The position numbers were made by a program, and so were the translations under genes. The notes under the pieces were generated by a model. It was not told where the DNA came from. It was given only the letters and a program-made list of their open reading frames with translations, and searched no databases. Source: Calocera cornea HHB12733 (Eukaryota > Basidiomycota > Dacrymycetes > Dacrymycetales > Dacrymycetaceae). Taken from it: 64,000 nt of DNA. Each line of letters begins with the position of its first letter. Position 1 is the stretch's first letter. Positions 33,119 through 45,087 of the stretch are shown here, piece after piece. The DNA lies in contig KV423922.1 of the NCBI GenBank assembly GCA_001632435.1, positions 298,628 to 362,627 of the forward strand, given 5' to 3'.

Positions 33119-35451
33119 CTAAATACTGAAGGCTTCTGCCGCCTCGCTTGACGGCTCACCGAAAGCTTCTAGAAAAGAAGGGCTAGGGCGTGTCGGAGGT
33201 GTATGACCAGAGACAGATCGATTAGGACTGCTTTGATGAGATCGAAGTGGCTTCTGTCCACCACTTGTAGTGAACGTCTTGACGAGTAAGCTGATCAGAC
33301 GCCGTTCATCTTCCTCTGACAGCCCGAAGAGAAACGTCTTGAATCCAAGTCCATGACTGCCATCCGTGTCAATCGGTACATCATCAGCGCAGGAGGCCGA
33401 GTAGGAGCAGTAGGCGCAGGCCTTCTTTGAGCATACGGCAATAAGCGATGTCTTCTATGGATGATTGTTAGAAAGCTGAGTAACAGATGTGCAACCAGAC
33501 CATACCTGAAGTGCGTTCCACAGGCGGGGGTGCCGGGAGGCGCACCAACGCAGAACACATCTTTGATCAAAGCAAGTACAGTGGGGGGGAAGCGAGGTGG
33601 CGAACGTGTTCTCAGCACCACATATAGCATGACGACGGAGAGCTTGACGAACGAGGCCCATAAGCACTGCTTCACAGTGGAAGTGGCAATATAGACCTTT
33701 CGGAGCGCGTTCGAACAACCTTCGAAGCTTCTCTGGCCAAACGTGGTCATTTCCATGTCGCTCCTGTACCCATGTCTTGATGCGCTCGAGCTCAGATTGG
33801 GATAGTACCAATGGCGGGCACCCTCCACCCTCAACGCAATACACAGCTGGTCGGGCAGTTGGATGGGTGAGATAGTACTCCCACACGGTGTACGACGACC
33901 GCCACCACTCGCACACTGTCACCACACAGCGCTCTACGACCACACTTACATCAGGCGGGAGGACAGACTCCTCTAAAAGGCTGTGATCTTCCTCGCGTTG
34001 AGCTTCCTGTTCAACATCGCTTTGCTCCAAATCTTCCCCAGATTTAGTTTCCGCAGTCCACGCAGCGTCTGTCTCTGCCTGGGGTGCAGAGAAGGCTTCT
34101 GGATGTTTGAAGCCATCCGCAAGACGAAGAGCTATAGATAGCTATCAGTCATGCTCAGGGAGAGGGGGAAATGCGATAACATACAAAGATAGTCGGAGAG
34201 ACCCACTTCCGTCCTCATGAACAGCCTCTTGAACAGATCGTACATCGATAAAATGTGCTCTTCTTCGTGCTTGTCTTCCTCGGTCACGCCGGCGAGGAAA
34301 GAGTTAAGAGCTTCCATGCACCCCATCACGGTTGTAAAAAGACCTGTGGTGGTGGTACTCCGGCTGGAAGTCGGCTTGGACTGTCGGTCAAGACGATTGA
34401 GCTGTATGGTCGTCCTGCGCAACTCCTCGAGAAGTAGGGCCAATGTACAGACCCATAGCGGATACGTCCTCGGCCCAAATCGGCCGTAAACACGGCCATT
34501 GGACGATGTTTCTGAAATTTCGCTCATGGCCACGCAGGGTTGGTGTTGTTGGATCTCAGGACCAATCCGTCGAAGAGCGACCCATATCGTCTCGGGAATC
34601 GACACTCGCTTCGATGTATCTGGGCCAGGTGGTACATCGTACTGCTTGCACCACTCCAGCAGACATTGTGACAGTTGAAAGATGAAGGGTCGGTTGACAC
34701 TGTCCAACCGTTGCTCGAGCTTTAGCAGACCATTCCGAAGACAGAAGCTGAAGAATTGGCTAAATACTTGTGTCAGCGTTCTAATGATTTAGCAATACAG
34801 GGTGAAGTTTTACTGATGCTGCACCTCGGGTTTACCCAGCAGACTCCAGAACTTCTCTGTGTACTCAATAAAAGTGGGACATCGGCATTGATCGGCGCTG
34901 ACACAGCATCAGCTGACTACAAGGGTGAGGAGAAGCCGTGTGTAGACGTACTTGTCCTGTAGAGTACGAAGCAACACCTTGTAGTCGCCGTCCTGAAAGC
35001 GACACTCTTCAATTTTCCAATGTATCGGAGTAGCTGCCAGGTTATTTGTTGGTGGGTTTGAGGCGAATATGTACACACCGCCGTCAGTAGCTGCAGTGCT
35101 GGCCGGCCGGCGGTCTGCATGGCTTGTTGCGAACTCTTGGAGTGTTTGGTTACGGTCCGCTTCAAAGAGGGGGCGTCGAATCTGAGATCGTGTAGTATCG
35201 ACCACAGCCGTATCAAATGCCGCCCCACTGATTGCCACAAATCGATAGCTGTCATCCTTGTTGAAGGCGACCGAGTGAAGTAGCGCCAGACTTTTGGCAC
35301 GGATGACCAAAGAACGATTTGCAGGCTGTGTCCGTGATGCTGTTGGTTGGAGAATCGGCCTATCATCAGACACTGCCTCCACTAGGCACGTAAGAAGAGC
35401 GGAGGCTCGCCACGTTTCCATCTGGATAAATGGGGACGAGGGGTGAGACAT
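33119..35451 (-). CDS. Deaminase-like protein A (HCE ... CAYC signature)
   Basis: About 700 residues in roughly five exons, starting MSHPSSPFIQMETWRASALL. The N-terminal part is largely helical (RNGLLKLEQRLDSV, YPLWVCTLALLLEELRR). The C-terminal third has the two metal-site motifs of the cytidine-deaminase fold: GLYCHFHCEAVLMGLV (H-x-E) and, after the last intron, SLIAVCSKKACAYCSYSASC (C-x2-C). Order, spacing of roughly 60-80 residues and the V-C-S-K-K-A-C-x-Y-C form resemble the fungal OTT_1508-like deaminase family. A helical motif (FLFGLSEEDERRLISLL) and a disordered tail follow. I infer a zinc-dependent deaminase; nucleic acid or free-base substrates are both possible. It is paralogous to the gene at 36077-38404 but strongly diverged. 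Confidence 0.7.
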
Positions 35452-36076
35452 GTTTTACCAGTTGATGCTGCAGCCAAGCTGCAACTCCGAGTTTCAATGG
35501 CAGTCTTTCTTGGGAGAGTCGGAACGCGAGGAGCGATCGTTGCACGTTCGCTACCCCCGACCAGCTATCGGGCTATCGCTCTGATCCATTTTATCTCCAG
35601 AACCATGCAGAACTTCTTGATACCCTTCTTTGATTTCCTGTGTTCTCCTTTGATGGCCGTTCACACAAGCGGCATTCGAGCACCGAACTCGTAACGCCCC
35701 GTCAAAGCGCAGGACCAGGCCACATCGCATTATCGGCGAGATTTCCATACTTCATAGACACTCTGGGTGCGGTGCGTGCATGGCGCAGAGCGGAACAAGT
35801 TGTAGATGAGCACGATAGCACGTCATGATTCATGTAGCTTCTTGTGAACAGAGGCGGTGCATGCAGTCGATCCGCTTCCGATCCAGGGTTGATCCGCGGT
35901 ATGGCGGTCAGGCACATGCCTAATGAGTATTTATGAGCGGTCAGTACAGGTATTGATAACACTGCACGACCTTTATCGCACCCAATGATGTTCTCGATCG
36001 ACAGGATAACATAAATACATCATTGCGCTCGGCTGGCACGTATTAACAGACACACACTGAGCGGCAGAAAGCAATG
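35452..36076. other. Intergenic between the two deaminase-like genes
   Basis: Promoter side of deaminase-like gene A and 3' flank of gene B. No exon or repeat recognised. Confidence 0.45.
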
Positions 36077-38404
36077 CTAGTGAGAAAAAACGTGGATATC
36101 CTGCCAGGGATCTCGGTACCGCAAAATATTCGCACCCATGCACATCTTCTTGAGCATCCGCACGACCTCTTCCTCTTCCGTCCGGGACATTCCAAAGAGC
36201 CAGCAAGGCGAAACTCTGCCAAGTGATCTACATGTCTCCGGTCGTAGATGCCTCGGCATGTGTGCCCAGCGGCAGATGGGACACAGTGAGTGTAGACTGT
36301 ACCATTCCGAGTAGCAGTGCTGTTGTATAATGATCAGCGACGAAAGGGAGAAGTCATGTCAAATACAAGTACCGTGAAAGCACCAGATACAGTGTGGTCG
36401 CCGAATATATGTCCGTAGAGAGAACATCGTTGGTCCTCATGTTGACAAGATCCGGGACAGGTCCGCCGTTCTGGAACCAGTCTTTGCTTGACAACCGACA
36501 TCACAACACCTTCTCCGTGCATATTGACGGACCATCCCGATCGCTGAGACGCAAGACGGTCCAAGAACGCGTTCAATCCGTCTCGCATACTTGCATCCAG
36601 TTGCGCTTGAGTAGTTAGCCAGTGCACCACGCTGTGGCGTAGCTCAGCTGAGAGCTCCGGAGTTGGTGGTTCTTTGATTACTCCTCGAACAAAGAGAGAG
36701 CGAAATTTCTCCGCTGCAAACTGCGGGAAGATCTCCCCGTACGCGTCCGTGATCGTGTTTACAGCGGTCATCGAGAGAACTAGGTTGTTGGCATATTGAA
36801 GAAGCGGAGAGCGATTCACTTGTAACTCTCTAGCCGCGGCAGCGATGTTCGACTGCTCTGAACGAGAGAGTCCATCTGACATCAAGTGCATGAGACTCTG
36901 CTTTAGATAAAGAAGTAGGGGACCTCACGCGTTGCTGCGTAACTTGCGATGCTCTCCTCAGGTATGGGACACGGTGCTTGGAATCTACCTACATCGAAAT
37001 GGTAAGTAGTAGTTGACAGCGCTGAGAGATCTGCCCACTGAGATAATGTGATAGACCGGTATTGTTTCGTGTAAGCATTATCTCGAGAACGCTTGCAGTC
37101 ACCCGTTTTGGTGCGTATGTCGATTTGTATTCCTGCTGTCCAGGAACCAAACCCCACAGCGCCTCCAGGTGGGTGAATAACCTGTTGAAGGCATCACGTA
37201 TGCAGGACGCCGTACTTGATGGGACAAAAGGGCAAAACGATCTCCAGCTCTCATGGGAAGGCGGATCCTGCTGCATCTTCAAGCTGCAATGAAAACAAGG
37301 CTGCAACGCGGCAAAGCACGTATCGAAAGCGCGATCGTGATCGTCTATCATCCTCGAATCCGCGGCTATCTTCTTGAAGAGAGAAGAGAACAATCGCGCC
37401 CACTGCTGATACGTGTTGGGTGACAGGACTCCTAGATAAACATGTCGCTGTCTGTCGCTTTCCTCTGGATTCGTTAGGCGCAGCATACGCTGCCATGAGG
37501 CCTGTGCAGTGTGGTCGCCCTCTTCTCGTGCAAGCCGAACTTGATGCAGCACATACAGCTGTGATGTTTTTGGCAGAGAGACGACCATTTCTTCATGATC
37601 CGGTAGACCCTGAGGCTTCCAATCCGCGAGTATGTCTTCCAGAGGGCAGGTGAAATTGAGTGAAGCTGCCACAATTGATCTTCGGAGTTGTCGCATCGAG
37701 TTCCGCAGGACGTACTTGATAAGGTACCTATACGACTGTCAAATATGAAGAGACTCTTAAATAATATCCCACCGAACCATGGCTTGACTTCCTTTAAGTG
37801 TGATCTCGTCTCGCCCTGTACATGCTTCGTCAAAAGTGCCAGGACATTCTCACTTAATGTGACTTCGTCGCGGCAGAGACATCGATCAATCCTATTTAAA
37901 GTTGTAAGATAGATGATCTCATATGGTGTAGTCCTACCTGGAGATGATATCTTCTTCCATGTGATCGGTATTGCGAGGGACGGCAGATGTACAATCAATA
38001 CTCCATTGTACGCGCGGCGCTGGGAGACGTCCAGAATCAGATGGTTGCCCTTCAGAACCGCAAAGAGTCGACTCGACCGCATCGCCAGAAAATCTTGCGG
38101 ATCGGAGACCAACAGATAATGCCACTCCAGTGCCTGTAAGGGAGAGACCAGTGCAGAGGGTCAAAAGGTCCGTGTCGGGTGAGGTTGTATGAGACAAGAC
38201 GCGTGCGTATGCTCGAAGAACTTCGCCCAGATGAGTTGACGAAGTAGATTGGTTGTGATAATGTGCACGATCAAATGCCCATGATCGATCCAGCCAATGA
38301 ATCAGCGTCGAAAGCAATATTATGGCAGCAGAGGGTTCCAAGTGGACAAAAGGATCCAGCGAGACAGGTTCATGCCTATTTGACGGATAGGCAGCATTCA
38401 TCAT
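36077..38404 (-). CDS. Deaminase-like protein B (HGE ... CPIC signature)
   Basis: About 650 residues in about seven exons. I take the double Met MMNAAYPSNRHEPVSL as start. The N-terminus is helical and resembles a soluble scaffold (IILLSTLIHWLDRSWAFDRA), followed by LEWHYLLVSDPQDFL and a Cys-rich turn (CFAALQPCFHCSL). Near the C-terminus WSVNMHGEGVVMSVV gives H-x-E and, across the last intron, WYSLHSLCPICRWAHM gives C-x2-C. These are the two halves of a deaminase metal site, in the same order as in protein A. WLFGMSRTEEEEVVRMLKKM matches the C-terminal helical motif of A. The His-Gly-Glu and Cys-Pro-Ile-Cys are intact, so activity is plausible. Exon joins near 37690 and 36990 are less certain. 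Confidence 0.65.
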
Positions 38405-39313
38405 AGTAGAAGTAGCCTTTGAAGAGTGACCAAGAGAGCTAGGGAGATGATATGCTGACAAACGAGCGCCATACAGTAGATATCAGGGCGACGAATTTTG
38501 CAAATCAGATGCTGTCGACCGGTGCACATGCGAATTGGCCAGCCATCATGATAACTTGAGGATCGGGGACTGGCTGCGGTCAGATTGACGGAAGCATTCC
38601 TCGGAAGCTCAACCGTCCGCGCCATTCCCGGTCAGCAACAACTTTATGAATCTCTCACTTGGGCCACCATGCATTATGGGCCATCGCTTGTACTACTACC
38701 CGGCCGGAGCAAGATTTTCAGCATAGAATAGTGGATTTCACATCTATCTGGCGTAGATGACTCCAGTCATCTGATGTCCTAAGCCGTGTTCCTGAGACCG
38801 GCTGTAAAATGGGGCCGCCCGTACGCTGCCAGGTTTGCTCCCGTAGACAATGTTAGCTCTCCACATTCGTACGGCCATTGACCCCTGACTGTAGTTGAGC
38901 GTACTTAGAGGGCTGTAATGAAAGGAGATCGCCATATGGCTAGAGCTGGGCCTGATGCTCCCCTGTGAGAGGATCCGACCTCTGAGACCGGCCACTGGGC
39001 AAACAGAAGGCGGAATCATCGATGATGTGATAGATTGATTTCACGTAGTGCACAGGCGGACGAACCGTAGCCTCTACCTAGACTTCTAGCTGTCTATGAG
39101 AAGTTTGTCAAGCAGCCAACGTGTAGTTGCTAGCCGATGAGAGTCGCGGAGCTGGGATGCACAGTAGTCTCAGCCAAACCCCCACTATTTCTTCCATTTA
39201 CTCGCACAGCACGAGAGGCTGGGATTCGATGAGGGGATCTGAGTATATGTCAGACTCAATGGTTCTGCAATGCCGCTCAATGACGATACTTGTTCTTGTA
39301 GAGTCGTGTGAAA
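38405..39313. other. Intergenic, nothing recognised
   Basis: About 900 bp upstream of deaminase-like gene B and downstream of the next gene. No motif, repeat or exon is supported on either strand. Confidence 0.45.
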
Positions 39314-40783
39314 CTAGTAAATCCCTGCATGAGTGCATACCCATCTTCTCCAGGAGGAATTTGCATACCGTCTTGCTTGTGAGCTTGAACACGGATTTGT
39401 AACGCTTGAATGCGGTAGCACTCCATCAGCAGGGGGACGCTGGAAGAAAGGATACTGTGAAGAGCACTGATACTGCTCCGCACAAATATGCTGGTACAAG
39501 ATCACCAAGTCACTGTCCGACAAACTGGACAGCTCCATCGGAGGGATGCAAGAAGGTCTTCGGTGCTCCAAAGCTTGAGGGTGCGACCAAAATGCTCCCT
39601 CCATGGGCCGCTCGTACTCTGTAGGTTGGTTAGTAAAGGGTAGACTATACAAAGCGCGAAATAAGAACACACCCCAAAGAGCCCCCAAGAATGTGTACAA
39701 CATCATTCTGTATTGAGAGGCATCCCAACGCAAATCGGCATTCGGTAGAATAGGCCTATCTTCAGCGTTGCGCGATATGGTAGGCAAAGTACTTGGTTCA
39801 TTCAATGTAGGCGGGCCCGGAAAGGGGGCTGAAGATAGCTGAGCACCAGCTGTCGCCGTCAACTGTAGACTACTCACTGGTGGCTTCCAGAAAGCGCTGC
39901 CATTCGTGCTTTACGTGTTCCTCATATTGGAGACAGGCTTGATTGAAGCGTAGACCCTCAGGCGTTTCCCCAAGGTGTATACTGCACTGAGGTAAGAAAC
40001 TGATGTCTCGGGGGACGAGGGGATAACCTGGTACCTCATCATGTGCAGCTCGCCCTGCAGTAAGCCGCCTCCGAGCAGACTAAACTTCCAGTCTGTTGCC
40101 CTTACGAGCTCCGACAAGAGAGCAAGAGCAATTTCCTTCACATTGTCCACGTTCCTGGATTGATGCAATGAGTGCGTCGTCGGTACAGGCGTGTGCTGTA
40201 CGGCTTACCCCAAGGAATCTGCCAGCATGGGCGTCCTCGTAATTTGCTCTGCAGAGGCTGTGCCGGCCCGTTCCAAGAAGTCGCGGCGAACTTCTGGAAG
40301 CAGCCCTTCCCATTGCGCCTTCAGCACCCTGGAACGTACACGAAAGGTGCTGGTGTTCTCTTCTTTCGCTGTTCGGATAATTGCCTCTTTGACACTCTCA
40401 TCTTCTTTGGCCATGAGCTCACGAGCGAGCAGAGTAAGACAAGGTGCTCGTGAGGACCGTGAAGTGTTCAGGAGTCGGAGGAGCTTGGGTTGTGGTCGAT
40501 TGAGGTCTCGCTTATCGTTTTTGAAGAAGTTGTGAACTTTCTGCGTTCAGAAATGTTAGTCCAGGACTGCTTCTTAGAGGCTTGTTATAATGCCTTCCTG
40601 TTGAATGTTGGGAAGGGACCAGCTGAGATCGATCCCAGTACTCTCTGACTGGAACTCTGATGCGAAACGCAGTGCAATCGCATGGCTGAACCGCTTGCCA
40701 TCTCGTTTACCGGAGGTGGCGTGCAAATATCCATCGCGATGCTGACGCAGCCAGAGGCGCTGAGTGTCTGTGAAGATAACCAT
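39314..40783 (-). CDS. Unknown multi-exon protein, possible DNA-binding N-terminus
   Basis: About 410 residues. Start MVIFTDTQRLWLRQHRDGYL, followed by an aromatic/basic helical region (KRFSHAIALRFASEF). Later KVHNFFKNDKRDLNRPQPKL is joined by a clean AG acceptor. A charged segment, SRVLKAQWEGLLPEVRRDFL, has the rhythm of an HMG-like or homeodomain-like helix but no family was recognised. After two more introns come GNVDNVKEIALALLSELVRA, WKFSLLGGGLLQGELHMM and YEEHVKHEWQRFLEA. The C-terminal exons are Pro/Ser-rich and end in a Ser/Arg-rich stretch. The layout (N-terminal helical, central charged, disordered tail) resembles lineage-specific basidiomycete proteins near transposons. Confidence 0.5.
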
Positions 40784-41005
40784 TATGTCGTAGGTTGTGT
40801 AGAGCGGCAGGCTAGAGAGCAAAAAACCAACGCTAAGCACCCTGTCTCCCCTTACTTGTGATCTACTGTATTGCATGCTCCATCAACAAGTGACTCAGGC
40901 CCCAAACAGGCCGACTGAGTCAGATCTCATACGGAGTCTAAGTATGAGGCATCCTGACTCGGCCTATGACGGTTGATCCGAGTTCATGGAGTATAGTCGA
41001 CCTCT

Positions 41006-41818
41006 TTGCGCCAGAGGGTTTGGCTGACTTCCGATTGCCGTCCTCCCTCGCTTTGCAAATGCGGTATCCCAGATACTTCGGTATTCAAGGTCTGCGACAC
41101 ATCCAATGGGAACCGCTTAGTCGTGGAAATCGCTACCAGTGTACTCGACAAGGCCAACACTGCACCGACGTCGCCAACACGCTTTGTGCTTTTCTCAGTT
41201 GTAGGCGTTGCTGTCCAGGATGCCGAGTTCATCGTCGATCGTCTGTGGCAGGCCGTGCGCCGTTCACGCCTCAACCCACTGCCAATCGCAACGGTAATCA
41301 CAGCACACGAGCAAGCTGTCATCCCTGCAGAAGCCGTAGCGAGGTGGATATCACCGTAGACGAAATGGAGAGCGAAATCCACGTCTTCTTTTGGCCAACG
41401 GTCGGTGCTACGTCCCATGTACAGGTTACAACTCTGACTTGAAAAGGTCATCGGTGAACCATGGCATCTGCTGCCTTCGTTAAGCGTCAACATTCGTCGT
41501 ATTGGCGATCTCGGACCAATAGGCGCTTACTTCCGCCGGAGTTCTTCCGCCTGGTTGGAGCGCTTTCATATCTCAACAATGACATGGGTGGCCAGCAGCC
41601 TCGACGAGACTATTCAAGCTGACACTGGCTCTTTGCTGCTAAGATCATCTGAAGCTATCGCATGGCGTAAAGACGGCAGCCAAGATGACGTACAGTATGA
41701 CGGTTTTACCAGGATTCTCAACTCTCAGCCACGTAGCATTGGTATTGCAGCACAATCTGGTGAGGAGCGGCCGCCTGCTGCTCATGATGAGACGGCAATG
41801 ACTCTAGCATCATGCTGA
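41006..41818 (+). other. Possible degenerate coding stretch, plus strand
   Basis: Protein-like composition is seen in pieces: VFKVCDTSNGNRLVVEIATS, then SEVDITVDEMESEIHVFFWP. A 46-bp intron-like gap follows, then VIGEPWHLLPSLSVNIRRIG running on to a stop at 41818. The second and third pieces join in frame; I could not join the first to the second without a stop. It may be a broken gene, or a gene with an exon I missed. It is convergent with nothing and lies beside the minisatellite. No family recognised. Confidence 0.3.
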
Positions 41819-42296
41819 CTTCCATCAAGCACAGGCGCACGATTTTCCGCCATCGGGATCACAAGGCAGATATGCATTTGTCGACAGGACAACGAACGCA
41901 CGACATGAGGCGAGCAGAGACCAGGTCCGGTGCGAGGGGAGTGGGTTGCGGTCGAGATCTCCGAGTGTGATTGACCTCACAGATTAGGATCAAATCTCAG
42001 ATGTTTCCTGCAGACACACGAACCTAATGCACATGAGGTCCAGTATAACGGTCTGCGTGCGAGATATATAGTCGCTGGACAGGCCAAACACTCGCATCTT
42101 GTGTATTGGCCATACATGCTTCTGCGGCGCGAGTGCGGCAGCGCACGGGCATCATCAGGCAGAAGGGGGCAAACAGGGGGTTATCTCCGTGGTCTGCGGA
42201 AAGTCGAGACGGAAAGGGCAGTACACTCAGATTTCCGGGCAAAGGCTCTGCGATCTCAGTGGCTGTGTACATAGTCTTGATAAGCTAAACCCGTTA
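41819..42296. other. Flank of the minisatellite, nothing recognised
   Basis: No exon, repeat or RNA gene seen before the repeat array starts. Confidence 0.4.
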
Positions 42297-44250
42297 TGCC
42301 TCCGCGTACCGGCCGGCACGCGCAGTCCGCGCTCGGCGTCGTCAACCTCCGCCACCCCAATCTCGAGCAGAGCGGACACGCAGTCCGCGCTCGGCGTCGT
42401 CAACATTCCCCGCCTCATCTCGTGGAGAGTGGACGCACAGTCCGCGCTCGGCGTCGTCGACATTNNNNNNNNNNNNNNNNNNNNNNNNNNNNNNNNNNNN
42501 NNNNNNNNNNNNNNNNNNNNNNNNNNNNNNNNNNNNNNNNNNNNNNNNNNNNNNNNNNNNNNNNNNNNNNNNNNNNNNNNNNNNNNNNNNNNNNNNNNNN
42601 NNNNNNNNNNNNNNNNNNNNNNNNNNNNNNNNNNNNNNNNNNNNNNNNNNNNNNNNNNNNNNNNNNNNNNNNNNNNNNNNNNNNNNNNNNNNNNNNNNNN
42701 NNNNNNNNNNNNNNNNNNNNNNNNNNNNNNNNNNNNNNNNNNNNNNNNNNNNNNNNNNNNNNNNNNNNNNNNNNNNNNNNNNNNNNNNNNNNNNNNNNNN
42801 NNNNNNNNNNNNNNNNNNNNNNNNNNNNNNNNNNNNNNNNNNNNNNNNNNNNNNNNNNNNNNNNNNNNNNNNNNNNNNNNNNNNNNNNNNNNNNNNNNNN
42901 NNNNNNNNNNNNNNNNNNNNNNNNNNNNNNNNNNNNNNNNNNNNNNNNNNNNNNNNNNNNNNNNNNNNNNNNNNNNNNNNNNNNNNNNNNNNNNNNNNNN
43001 NNNNNNNNNNNNNNNNNNNNNNNNNNNNNNNNNNNNNNNNNNNNNNNNNNNNNNNNNNNNNNNNNNNNNNNNNNNNNNNNNNNNNNNNNNNNNNNNNNNN
43101 NNNNNNNNNNNNNNNNNNNNNNNNNNNNNNNNNNNNNNNNNNNNNNNNNNNNNNNNNNNNNNNNNNNNNNNNNNNNNNNNNNNNNNNNNNNNNNNNNNNN
43201 NNNNNNNNNNNNNNNNNNNNNNNNNNNNNNNNNNNNNNNNNNNNNNNNNNNNNNNNNNNNNNNNNNNNNNNNNNNNNNNNNNNNNNNNNNNNNNNNNNNN
43301 NNNNNNNNNNNNNNNNNNNNNNNNNNNNNNNNNNNNNNNNNAGAGTGGACGCACAGTCCGCGCTCGGCGTCGTCGACATTCCCCGCCTCATCTCGTGCAG
43401 AGCGGACGGAAAGTCCGCGCGGAACATCGATCTCCTGCAGAGTGGACGCGCAGTCCGCGCTCGGCGTCGTCAACCTCTGCCGCCCCAATCTCGTGCGGAG
43501 TGGACGCACAGTCCGCGCTCGGCGTCGTCACCCTCCGCCGCCCCAATCTCGAGCAGAGCGGACACGCAGTCCGCGCTCGGCGTCGTCAACCTCCGCCGCC
43601 CCAATCTCGAGCAGAGCGGACACGCAGTCCGCGCTCGGCGTCGTCGACATTCCCCGCCTCATCTCGTGCAGAGCGGACGCGCAGTCCGCGCGGAACATCG
43701 ATCTCCTGCAGAGCGGACGCGCAGTCCGCGCGGAACTTCAATCTCCCGCGGAGTGGACGCACAGTCCGCGCTCGACATCATCAACCTCTGCCGCCCCAAT
43801 CTCGTGCAGAGTGGACGCACAGTCCGCGCTCGACATCATCAACCTCCGCCACCCCAATCTCGAGCAGAGCGGCCGCGCAATCCGCACGGAACTTCAATCT
43901 CGTGCAGCGTGGATGCGCAGTCCGCGCTCGGCGTCGTCAACCTCGGCCGCCCGAATCCCGCGCAGAGCGGACGCGCAGCCCGCGCGGAACATGGGTCTCG
44001 GACGGAGTGGACGCACAGTCCGCGCTCGGCGTCCACAACCTCCCCGGCCTCATCTTGTGCGGAGTGGACGGGCAGTCCACTCTCGGCATCATCATCGCAT
44101 GCGGAGTGGATGCGCAGCCGGTGCTCGGCGTCATCAACCTCCCTCACCTTGTTTCGTGCACAGTGGACCTGCATTGTGCCCTCAACCTCATCAGCTCGGC
44201 TGGCCATGTGGACGCGCAGTCTGCCCCCACCATCATCACCTTGCGTCATG
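42297..44250. repeat. Hairpin-forming GC-rich minisatellite around an assembly gap
   Basis: Two unit types alternate. The long one is about 58 bp (for example 43556-43613) and the short one about 40 bp (for example near 43672-43711). Both start with GCGGAC, a 5-base loop such as GCGCA, then GTCCGC, a perfect 6-bp inverted repeat, so each unit can fold into a hairpin. Units become diverged towards 44100-44250. Because 58 and 40 are not multiples of three, all plus-strand frames stay open for long stretches; these are not taken as genes. The gap inside probably hides further units. Confidence 0.92.
42465..43341. other. Assembly gap (877 N)
   Basis: Run of N inside the minisatellite. Repeat units abut it on both sides, so the gap size and unit number are not reliable. 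Confidence 0.99.
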
Positions 44251-45087
44251 CTTGTGTTGTGCGGTGTGGACCGGGACTCCGCCTCTGCCCCTGTGGAGCA
44301 CTCGGCTGCCCCATCACAATCCCTTCCTCCGATCTCGTCGTTGTCTGCGAATCTCAACCCATGGTCCGCTTTCCTGCTACATTGCCCTCACTTCGACCAC
44401 TAGTGCGGCGATTCCGAGCTTCTTCCATCCGTTCGCTGCCTCGTGGGTCCCCATCGCTCCCATGAGCAAGTCTTGGTAGTTGAGATGACCTTTGTGGATG
44501 CTTCTTGTAGTGTGGCTCTGAGGACGATTCTCGGTAGTGTATCTTGTTTACCGGCTCTACCTGCCCCGCCATGTAATATGTTTACCTACGCTTATAATGA
44601 TATATCTTTTACGCTTGTATACCTGCTTTGGTAGCTGTGTTCCGGTGAATGAGACTGTCTCGGGGAGCAGGCAAAATATTGACACGATATGCATTATGGA
44701 TGTCACTACAGGGGTACAGAGCTGATCCGTTATAGAGTGATTCGATACAGCAGTCTCCATATTGGATACAGCAGTGCAGTGACAGCGGTGATCGTGTGAA
44801 TAATGATGGAAGCAGGATTCTAGCACTCGTTAGGGATAGGTTCGTGACTCGTGTCAGACGGAGAGTAATTTCCGTAGAGACAGGGCGATGGTTCATGATG
44901 CGAATGAATGCGGTACAGCGTTTTAGCACTCGGATTTAGTGACACAATGGACAATCGATCAGTATTCGTTAATCGTTCGAGATGAGAGGCAGTGACGTAG
45001 TCATCTTGTAATGTTGAGGCTTGAATGACGGGACGGGGCGAGCAGGAGGAAATCTGTAACACAGCTGTGATTCACAGTGGCGAATCT
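44251..45087. other. Intergenic, nothing recognised
   Basis: Right flank of the minisatellite and 3' flank of the next gene. No exon or repeat is supported. Confidence 0.45.

Noticed and set aside
42297..44250. CRISPR-like pattern of repeats with spacers
   Set aside because: Units are contiguous and differ by base changes and unit length; there are no unique spacers of constant size, and the host is a fungus.
42099..44479. Very long open frames (over 700 codons) across the repeat array
   Set aside because: They are all made of the minisatellite and the N gap, open in all plus-strand frames at once, with no start context or domain.
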